A stretch of DNA of 5,922 nucleotides from CAYVTV01 sp964563105 (lineage in GTDB: Bacteria; Bacteroidota; Bacteroidia; Bacteroidales; GCA-2748055), in the NCBI GenBank assembly GCA_964563105.1, contig CAZLXM010000144.1, positions 1 to 5,922 on the forward strand, written 5' to 3'. The first letter of the stretch is position 1, and the number at the start of each line of letters is the position of its first letter. Shown here piece by piece: positions 1-5,922 of the stretch. The translations under genes were made by a program, and so were the position numbers. The notes under the pieces are model-generated. The model was not told where the DNA came from. It ran no database searches and saw only the letters and a list, made by a program, of their open reading frames with translations.

Positions 1-12
1 CCTGGTTGGGAA

Positions 13-20
13 TAGTTTTG
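13..20 (+). promoter_or_regulatory. Candidate Bacteroidota -7 promoter element (TAnnTTTG)
   Basis: The octamer TAGTTTTG fits the -7 consensus TAnnTTTG used by the primary sigma factor of Bacteroidota. It lies about 41 bases before the susC-like start codon, which would leave an untranslated leader of roughly 35 bases. The matching -33 element would fall upstream of the window edge, so only half of the promoter can be tested. A T-rich tract (21-34) follows directly, and in such sequence a chance match is quite possible. This is the only octamer in the leader that fits the consensus. Confidence 0.35.
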
Positions 21-61
21 TTTTTTTTGGTTTTAAATTTAATTAACAAAAAGACTACATT

Positions 62-3000
62 ATGAATAAATATATTAATATTTTATTTTTTATTTTGGGT
101 TTAAGTTTTTTTCTTATTCTTAATTCTTTTTCCCAGGATCAAAAGCTGGTAGTTGTCCTTGATGAGAGTGGTTCTCCTGTTTCAGGTGCTGTTGTTATAA
201 TAGGTGAGGATTCCCGTCCTGTTATAACAAATGATCGTGGAGAGTTCAGTTTATCTGTCCGTGGCCGTGTTGGTATTTTGGTAGAGGCAGAAGGTTTTGA
301 CAGTCAGCTTATAGAATATGATCCTGTTGTTTCCTTAGACCGTATTACTCTAATTCAGCGTCCTTTTCATTTAAGTGACCGTGATCTTGTTGATGTTCCT
401 TTTGGTTCTGTCCATAAGCGTAAGATCACCGGCGGAGTCCATACATTAAACCCTTCAGATATTTTAACTTATGATTATCAGGGAGGTGTAGGAGGCCTTA
501 TCAGCGGCCGTGTTCCCGGTTTATTTGGTTCGGGTAACATTCGCGGTATTGGTACCCCTTTGTATGTTATTGACGGAGTTGTTCGTCCCACTACCGGTAT
601 TTTGAATGTTCATGATATTAAACAGATCTCTGTTTTAAAGGACATGTCCACAGCCATGTTGTATGGCCCACAGGCTACCAATGGTGTTGTATATATTACT
701 ACCAAGCGTGGTTTACCCTTACGCCGTAGTTTATCTTTTACCGGTGAGAGTGGCATCAATGTTCCTGTTAGTTATCCTTCTTATCTGGGTGCTGCTGATT
801 ATATGGAATTATTCAATGAGGCCCTTTCCAATGATGGTTTAGCTGCCAAGTATAGCCCTTCGCAGATTTCTTCGACCCGTAATGGTGTTGATGGCATTCG
901 TTATCCTGATGAGGATTATTATACGGGCCGTTATTTAAAGGACTGGTCAAATTATCACCGTATCAATGCCGAGGTTAGTGGTGGTAATGAGATTGCCCAG
1001 TTTTTTCTTAATTTAGGCTGGGACCGTTCCAATAGTTTATTAAAAGTTGGTGAGGGTGCCTCGGAGAAGGATGATATTTTGAGTATGCGCGGTAATATTG
1101 ATTATGAGATTACTGATGATATCAAGCTTACATTTGACGGGTCTGTTCGTTTTGATATTTCCAGGCTTCCCCGTTATACCACTGAGTCTAGTGATTTTTG
1201 GGTTTTAGCCTCCCAGCTCCGTCCTGATATTTATCCTGTTTTGGTCCCTGTTGATTTAGTCAAAGATTTAAGTATGCATGCTGCTTCGCGTCCTATTGAT
1301 GGTGGTTATTTGTTTGGGGGCACTTCTGAATATCAGACTAATATTTATGGTGAGCTTACCCGTAATGGTTCCCGTGGTTATACTGACCGTTTGATGGGTA
1401 TCCGGACCGGTTTGGATTTTGACCTGGGTAATTTAACCCCTGGTTTGAGTTCCTCTGTTTATTTTTCTTTTGATATGTTTAATCAGTATCGTGAGGAGAT
1501 TTTGAATAGTTATGCAGTTTATAATCCTGTTTATTCTTCCGATACTATCAATCGTTTTAACAAATATAAGAGTGATGTCAAGGTAGCCCGTAAGACAGTA
1601 GGGGATGCATATTTTTATCGTGGTTATGGTGTAACCGGTACTATTGATTATCATCGTGTTTTTGGCCTTCATGATATTACTGCTACTTTATTGGGATATG
1701 GTGATGAGTATACTTTAGAGGGTATTTTGCAAAGTATCCGTCATTTGCATGGTGGTTTACGGGTTAATTATATGTTTTCCAATAAGTATATTGCCCAGTT
1801 AACGGCAGTTCGTGCGGGTTCTTTGAAGCTTTATGATGGTCAGCGCTGGGCCAGTTCCCCTGGTATTGGTTTAGGCTGGATTTTGAGTGAGGAGGATTTT
1901 TTACGCGGCAGCAGTATTTTTAATTATTTAAAGCTTCGTGGTAATTTTGCTATTTTACAGACCGATGAGAATATGGGTTATAACCTTGACCGCGGTAAAT
2001 TTCTCACAGCCGGTGCTTTTAGCAGCAGCAACATTACTTCCTTTTTATCCAGTTTTCGTTTAGACAAGGATTATTACACTTCGGGTTCCACGCATTATTG
2101 GTACCACAGTACCAGTTATTCGAATGTTGGCCGTAATATTTTCAATGGTAACCCTCAGCTTGGTTGGGAGAAGATCATGAACACCAGTATTGGTTTTGAG
2201 TCTTTGTTATTAAATAAGAAGTTATGGGCCGAGTTGAGTTATTTTTATAATAAGTATTATGACATAGCAGTTCAGCGTGTTAATACTTTGCCTGCATATT
2301 TTGGCAATGTTCCTTATGAGAATTATGGCAGTAATCAGACCCAGGGTTTTGAGTCTGGTTTTGAGTACCGTGATATTTTTGGTCCTTTAAAGCTTAATTT
2401 AGGTTTTAATTTTGTTTATTCAGTTCCTAAGATTTTAATAATTGATGAGCTTGCTTATGAGGATGATTATCGCCGTAGTACAGGTAAGGCCGGAGATGCA
2501 ATATTTGGTTTGGTAGCTTTAGGTTTATTTAAGGACCAGTCTGATATTGATAATAGTGTTTTTCAGGATTTTGGTCCTGTTCAGCCCGGTGATATCAAAT
2601 ACAAGGATTTGAACCAGGATGGTAAGGTTGATGATTCCGATATTACTATTATAGGTAATTCCCGTGCCCGTTTTGATTATGGTTTGCATTTACATTTACA
2701 ATATAAGTCGTTTGAGTTTTTTGCTTTAGGCCGTGGTCAGACAGGTCAGGACCGTTATTACAATAATGCTTATTATTGGATTTATGGGGACCGTAAATAT
2801 TCTGATGTTGTTTGGGACCGTTGGACCCCGGAGACTTCTTCAACCGCTAAGTATCCAAGGTTATCCTCTTCTTCGAATGCGAATAATTTTCGTAATTCGA
2901 CCTTTTGGTTATATTCTACCAACTGGTTTACTTTTAATACCCTTCAATTGACCTATGTTTTGTCGGGATTTGATTTTGCCGGTTTGGAAGCTGTTCGTTT

Positions 3001-3118
3001 TTTTGTCCGTGGCAATAATTTAGGTATGATATCCAAAGATAAGGATAAATTGCAGTTGAATGTAGGTTCCCGTCCACAGCTTCGTGCGTTTTCCCTTGGT
3101 TTAAACTTAAACTTTTAA
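62..3118 (+). CDS. SusC/RagA-family TonB-dependent outer-membrane transporter
   Basis: This gene encodes a 1018-aa outer-membrane barrel that imports a substrate handed over by its SusD partner, powered by TonB/ExbBD. The length is normal for SusC proteins. A signal peptide covers about residues 1-24, with likely cleavage after SFS and mature Gln25. Residues ~28-98 form a carboxypeptidase-D regulatory-like beta domain. A TonB-box-like stretch (LVDVPFG, ~109-115) leads into the plug (~116-217), which carries SGRVPGL, IRG, PLYVIDGV and LKDMSTAMLYGPQATNG before ITTKRG. The rest is barrel and ends in LNLNF with a terminal Phe, as expected for BAM-dependent assembly. The typical late SusC segment PGDIKYKDLNQDGKVDDSD, followed by IGN, is present near residues 844-864. 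I see no cysteine in the protein. There is no STN domain, so direct signalling through a FecR-type anti-sigma factor is unlikely. The ATG at 62 is supported by the signal peptide; the leader is A/T-rich with no Shine-Dalgarno motif. The substrate is unknown. Confidence 0.96.
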   Translation: MNKYINILFFILGLSFFLILNSFSQDQKLVVVLDESGSPVSGAVVIIGEDSRPVITNDRGEFSLSVRGRVGILVEAEGFDSQLIEYDPVVSLDRITLIQRPFHLSDRDLVDVPFGSVHKRKITGGVHTLNPSDILTYDYQGGVGGLISGRVPGLFGSGNIRGIGTPLYVIDGVVRPTTGILNVHDIKQISVLKDMSTAMLYGPQATNGVVYITTKRGLPLRRSLSFTGESGINVPVSYPSYLGAADYMELFNEALSNDGLAAKYSPSQISSTRNGVDGIRYPDEDYYTGRYLKDWSNYHRINAEVSGGNEIAQFFLNLGWDRSNSLLKVGEGASEKDDILSMRGNIDYEITDDIKLTFDGSVRFDISRLPRYTTESSDFWVLASQLRPDIYPVLVPVDLVKDLSMHAASRPIDGGYLFGGTSEYQTNIYGELTRNGSRGYTDRLMGIRTGLDFDLGNLTPGLSSSVYFSFDMFNQYREEILNSYAVYNPVYSSDTINRFNKYKSDVKVARKTVGDAYFYRGYGVTGTIDYHRVFGLHDITATLLGYGDEYTLEGILQSIRHLHGGLRVNYMFSNKYIAQLTAVRAGSLKLYDGQRWASSPGIGLGWILSEEDFLRGSSIFNYLKLRGNFAILQTDENMGYNLDRGKFLTAGAFSSSNITSFLSSFRLDKDYYTSGSTHYWYHSTSYSNVGRNIFNGNPQLGWEKIMNTSIGFESLLLNKKLWAELSYFYNKYYDIAVQRVNTLPAYFGNVPYENYGSNQTQGFESGFEYRDIFGPLKLNLGFNFVYSVPKILIIDELAYEDDYRRSTGKAGDAIFGLVALGLFKDQSDIDNSVFQDFGPVQPGDIKYKDLNQDGKVDDSDITIIGNSRARFDYGLHLHLQYKSFEFFALGRGQTGQDRYYNNAYYWIYGDRKYSDVVWDRWTPETSSTAKYPRLSSSSNANNFRNSTFWLYSTNWFTFNTLQLTYVLSGFDFAGLEAVRFFVRGNNLGMISKDKDKLQLNVGSRPQLRAFSLGLNLNF

Positions 3119-3139
3119 TTGATACAAAATCAGGATGAT

Positions 3140-4846
3140 ATGAAAAAGGTTTTATATTTTCTTTTGACAATATTTTTTATTTTTCTCACTGGTTCCTGTG
3201 ATAAATTTCTTGAGCCAGGAAAGTTTAATAATTTGTATGAGGAGGACATTTTATCCAGCCCAACTTATACAGAAGGTATTCTGATCACTGCTTATAATAA
3301 TTTGCCAAATGGTTATAATTTTTATTATGATGCAGCCAGTGATGATGCAGTAACAAATGTTCAGGGTTCTGCTTATAGCCGTATGGCTACTGGTGAATGG
3401 AGCAGTAAGTATTACCCTGGCAATCCCTGGAGCAGTTGTTATTCTCAATTAAGTTATATTAACAAATTTTTGAGTGTTTATGATAAGGTTACTTATTCTG
3501 TAGATGTTCGTAACTCCCCTGAGGTTAATGCCAATCGTGACCGTTTGCACAAGCAGCGTTTAAAAGGAGAGGCATATGCTTTACGTGCGTGGTTTAAGTG
3601 GCGTTTATTGCAATATTTTAGTGGTAAGGGCCCTGATGGTGTTTTACTTGGTTTTCCCATAATAGACACTCACATTACTCCCCGCGATCAGTGGGCTTTA
3701 CCCCGTAATACTTTTCGTGAGTGTGTTAACAGTATTATGTCTGATTTGGATATTGCCATTTCCAATTTACCGGATGTTTATGCTAACCGTAGTGGTGATG
3801 GTGACTGGAATGCTACTATGGGAGTTCAATATGAGAACCGTGTGGCGGGTAATGCTGCGCGAGTTTTAAAATCCCGTGTAGCTTTACTTGCGGCCAGTCC
3901 TGCTTTTTCCGGATCGGGTATAAGCTGGGCCGATGCTGCTGAGTCAGCCGGTCCTTTACTTAAGGATTTAGGTTCTTTACTTGGAGGTGGTAAGACTTTT
4001 TATAATGATATTCGTAGCAAGGAGATCATTTGGAACCGTTCCCAGCAGTCAATCCGCAGCTGGGAGCAGGCTAATTTTCCACCTTCTTTGTTTGGAGCTG
4101 GTAATACAAATCCTTCCCAGAACCTTGTAGATGCATTTCCGATGAAAAATGGTTATCCCATTACTGACCCTTTAAGTGGTTATGATGGGGCTTTCCCCTA
4201 TGTTGGCCGGGATACGCGTTTATCGGATTACATTATTTATAATGGCATGAACTTTAAAGCAGTCATTAATACTTATGTAGGGGCCCCTTCTAATGGTATA
4301 AATGAGCTTGTTTCTTCTACCCGTACGGGTTATTATCTTAAGAAGTTCATGGCCAGTGGTGTTAATTTAAACCCTTCTTCTCTTGTCAGCACTGCCCATA
4401 CCTTTGTTTTGGCGCGTATGACCGAGTTATTGTTGAATTATGCCGAAGCTGCCAATGAGGCCTGGGGCCCTGATGGTGACCCTAACGGTTATGGATTTAC
4501 TGCGCGTAATAAGATAAGGGAGCTTCGTGCCCGTGCCGGTATCCCTTCCCCTGACCCGTATCTTGAATCCCTTAGCACGAAGGACGAAATGCGTTCATTG
4601 ATCCGTAATGAGCGTCGTTTGGAGTTATGTTTTGAAGATTTTCGTTTTTGGGACATTCGCCGCTGGAATGATATTTCCAGTATTCAGTCTCCTGTTCGCG
4701 GAGTTTATATCACGCGTGAAGGTAATGATTATACTTATACATACAAGAATATTGAAGATCGTTCTTATAGTGAGGATATGATCTATGGCCCTATACCTTA
4801 TACAGAGACTTTGAAATATGATATTGTACAAAATAAGGGTTGGTAG
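3140..4846 (+). CDS. SusD/RagB-family surface lipoprotein
   Basis: This gene encodes a 568-aa lipoprotein expected to cap the SusC barrel and bind the substrate outside the cell. A type II signal peptide ends in the lipobox LTGSC, so Cys20 is the lipidated residue, followed by DKFLEPG as is common in SusD proteins. Family landmarks include RLKGEAYALRAWFKWRLLQYF (~140-160, a TPR-like helix), LARMTELLLNYAEAANEA (~424-441), and the C-terminal signature IRNERRLELCFEDFRFWDIR with RW following (488-509). The protein ends in PIP...QNKGW, a usual SusD ending. The reading frame is open from a TTG at 3119, directly after the susC stop, but ATG 3140 is chosen because the Lys-Lys-hydrophobic-lipobox signal peptide begins there. 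The intergenic gap is 21 bases with no terminator or Shine-Dalgarno motif, so co-transcription with the transporter gene is likely. The length is typical and nothing appears truncated. The ligand cannot be predicted from the sequence. Confidence 0.95.
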   Translation: MKKVLYFLLTIFFIFLTGSCDKFLEPGKFNNLYEEDILSSPTYTEGILITAYNNLPNGYNFYYDAASDDAVTNVQGSAYSRMATGEWSSKYYPGNPWSSCYSQLSYINKFLSVYDKVTYSVDVRNSPEVNANRDRLHKQRLKGEAYALRAWFKWRLLQYFSGKGPDGVLLGFPIIDTHITPRDQWALPRNTFRECVNSIMSDLDIAISNLPDVYANRSGDGDWNATMGVQYENRVAGNAARVLKSRVALLAASPAFSGSGISWADAAESAGPLLKDLGSLLGGGKTFYNDIRSKEIIWNRSQQSIRSWEQANFPPSLFGAGNTNPSQNLVDAFPMKNGYPITDPLSGYDGAFPYVGRDTRLSDYIIYNGMNFKAVINTYVGAPSNGINELVSSTRTGYYLKKFMASGVNLNPSSLVSTAHTFVLARMTELLLNYAEAANEAWGPDGDPNGYGFTARNKIRELRARAGIPSPDPYLESLSTKDEMRSLIRNERRLELCFEDFRFWDIRRWNDISSIQSPVRGVYITREGNDYTYTYKNIEDRSYSEDMIYGPIPYTETLKYDIVQNKGW

Positions 4847-4871
4847 AATATTAATCAGAAAACAATTAACT

Positions 4872-5918
4872 ATGAAAAGATTATTATATATTTTAGTTTT
4901 TCTGCTGGTTATCACCTCGTGCCAGAATCAGCCGGTATCCTTTGATGATTATGAGTTAAAGGCAGTTTATTTTCCTTATCAGCGTCCTTTGCGTACCTTG
5001 TCCCTTGGAGAGGACCGTCTTGATAATTCTTTGGATAAGGAAGGCAAGTTTGATATAGGCATCAGCATTGGTGGTATGTATGTTCAGAAATGGAATTGGA
5101 CTGTTGATTATGTTTTGGACAATAGTATTTTAACTGATGTTTACACTAATACAGACCCTGCATTAAAGCTGTTGGAGCTTCCATCTTCTTATTATAGTCT
5201 AAGCCCTGCGGGTACAGTTACTATTCCCAAAGGTTCTTATAATGGTTTGATCCGTGTAGAGCTGTCAGGTTCTTTTTTTGATGATCCTTTGTCACTTACG
5301 GGTTTATATGTTATTCCATTGCGTCTGACCGGTACTTCTGCCGATAGTATTTTGCAGGGTAAGCCGGCTATCAGTAATGCTGATCCCCGTGTCATAGGTG
5401 ACTGGGAATCAAATAAGTATCCTAAGAATTGGGTAATGTTTGGTATTAAATATGTAAATGCTTATCATGGTACATATTTACATCGTGGTTGGAATATTCG
5501 TAGTGATAAGGTTAGTGGTTTGGCTGTTGATACAGTTATTTTCCGTAATAAGTATGTTGAGTATGATTTATTGATCAATTTACGCTCGATTAGTCGTAAG
5601 GCCGTAGTCTCCAATGGTTTGGCCAATCGTACCGGTGGTGATTATTCCATGACTTTGGAGTTTTCGAATGATAAGGGTAGTTCCGGTCCTATTACAATCA
5701 CTCCTGCTGATGGTTCAGCTTATCAGGTTAGTGGTAGTGGCCAGTATTTTGACAAGTCTGGCAGTAGTGAGTCCTGGACTGGTATAACTTTTCAGTCTAT
5801 GTATTTGAGTTATACCTGGGAGGATGATGATTATAAGAATACTGTTAGTGATACCCTGGTCTTTAGGGACAGGGGTATTAAATTTGAGGAAAATGCAATA
5901 CAGATCATTGAGCCCTGA
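4872..5918 (+). CDS. DUF1735/DUF4361-like lipoprotein, probable surface ligand-binding protein
   Basis: This gene encodes a 348-aa predicted lipoprotein. The signal peptide ends in VITSC, making Cys17 the likely lipidated residue. Residues ~29-150 resemble the BT_3987-like N-terminal domain (DUF1735): a strand AVYFPYQRPLRTLSLGED, then FDIGISIGGMY, an all-beta pattern, and GLYVIPLRLT. Residues ~185-335 resemble the C-terminal DUF4361 (BT_3044-like) domain, with the landmarks FGIKYVNAYHGTYLHRG (190-206) and DTLVFRDRG (327-335). The domain calls rest on recalled family patterns, not a search. Proteins of this class commonly follow susC/susD pairs and are thought to bind glycans at the cell surface; no catalytic motif is visible. 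The open frame extends upstream to 4818, inside the susD-like gene, but ATG 4872 is preferred because it begins the signal peptide (MKRLLYILVF). The gap to the upstream gene is 25 bases. The gene ends with in-frame tandem stops TGA TAA. The ligand is unknown. Confidence 0.88.
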   Translation: MKRLLYILVFLLVITSCQNQPVSFDDYELKAVYFPYQRPLRTLSLGEDRLDNSLDKEGKFDIGISIGGMYVQKWNWTVDYVLDNSILTDVYTNTDPALKLLELPSSYYSLSPAGTVTIPKGSYNGLIRVELSGSFFDDPLSLTGLYVIPLRLTGTSADSILQGKPAISNADPRVIGDWESNKYPKNWVMFGIKYVNAYHGTYLHRGWNIRSDKVSGLAVDTVIFRNKYVEYDLLINLRSISRKAVVSNGLANRTGGDYSMTLEFSNDKGSSGPITITPADGSAYQVSGSGQYFDKSGSSESWTGITFQSMYLSYTWEDDDYKNTVSDTLVFRDRGIKFEENAIQIIEP

Positions 5919-5922
5919 TAAA

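Noticed and set aside
17..34. T-rich tract as the tail of an intrinsic terminator for an upstream gene
   Set aside because: No GC-rich stem is visible in the 16 bases before it, and the tract is interrupted by GG. A stem beginning outside the window cannot be assessed.
1433..1672. Minus-strand open frame of 79 codons inside the transporter gene
   Set aside because: It lies wholly within a clear SusC coding region, and its Ile/Thr/Asn-rich composition is what the complement of T/G-wobble codons produces. There is no recognisable domain.
2649..2951. Overlapping short open frames on both strands (minus 2649-2843, plus 2733-2951) inside the transporter gene
   Set aside because: Both are shadows of the conserved C-terminal part of SusC. 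They lack a recognisable domain and have odd compositions (the minus frame is rich in Asn, His and Gln).
3119..3139. TTG-initiated extension of the SusD-like protein directly abutting the SusC stop codon
   Set aside because: It would add seven polar residues before an intact lipoprotein signal peptide. The ATG at 3140 gives a normal signal peptide with the lipobox Cys at residue 20.
2934..3170. Minus-strand open frame of 78 codons across the susC/susD junction
   Set aside because: It runs antisense through the SusC C-terminus and the SusD signal peptide, with no protein features and no promoter match. It is the only antisense frame covering this junction, so antisense RNA is conceivable but unsupported.
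4818..4871. Upstream start for the third gene overlapping the end of the SusD-like gene
   Set aside because: It would place 18 charged and mixed residues ahead of the signal peptide, and those codons are already used in the SusD-like frame. ATG 4872 gives a standard lipoprotein signal peptide.
4625..4915. Minus-strand open frame of 96 codons across the susD/third gene junction
   Set aside because: Its Ile/Thr-rich sequence is the reverse complement of conserved SusD C-terminal codons and of the next gene's signal peptide. There is no supporting signal.

Overview
The window is one tightly packed, three-gene, plus-strand block from a member of the Bacteroidota. It encodes an outer-membrane nutrient uptake system of the SusC/SusD type. 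Three things point to this phylum: the SusC/SusD pair itself, a BT_3987-type (DUF1735) lipoprotein directly after it, and AT-rich gene starts without a Shine-Dalgarno motif. The genus cannot be read from the sequence.

Layout: positions 1-61 are a short AT-rich leader with one match to the Bacteroidota -7 promoter motif (TAnnTTTG at 13-20). Positions 62-3118 encode a full-length SusC/RagA-family TonB-dependent transporter of 1018 aa. After 21 bases, 3140-4846 encode a SusD/RagB-family surface lipoprotein of 568 aa. After another 25 bases, 4872-5918 encode a 348-aa lipoprotein with a DUF1735-like N-terminal half and a DUF4361-like C-terminal half. The window stops 4 bases after that gene. The three genes fill almost the whole window, no gap exceeds 300 bases, and no terminator is visible between genes, so they are probably co-transcribed.

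How they probably work together: the SusD protein sits as a lid on the extracellular face of the SusC barrel and captures ligand. SusC imports it using energy from TonB/ExbBD. The DUF1735 lipoprotein occupies the position usually held by SusE/SusF-like surface glycan-binding proteins and probably helps hold the substrate at the cell surface. No glycoside hydrolase, peptidase, sulfatase, sensor or sigma/anti-sigma gene is present, so the substrate cannot be named. A glycan is the default inference, and a peptide or glycopeptide remains possible.

I see no mobile element, RNA gene, CRISPR array or broken gene. The system is a recognised type. The points worth a second look are a variant plug signature and an EF-hand-like loop in SusC, the third lipoprotein of unknown ligand, and a consistent T/G wobble preference on the coding strand.
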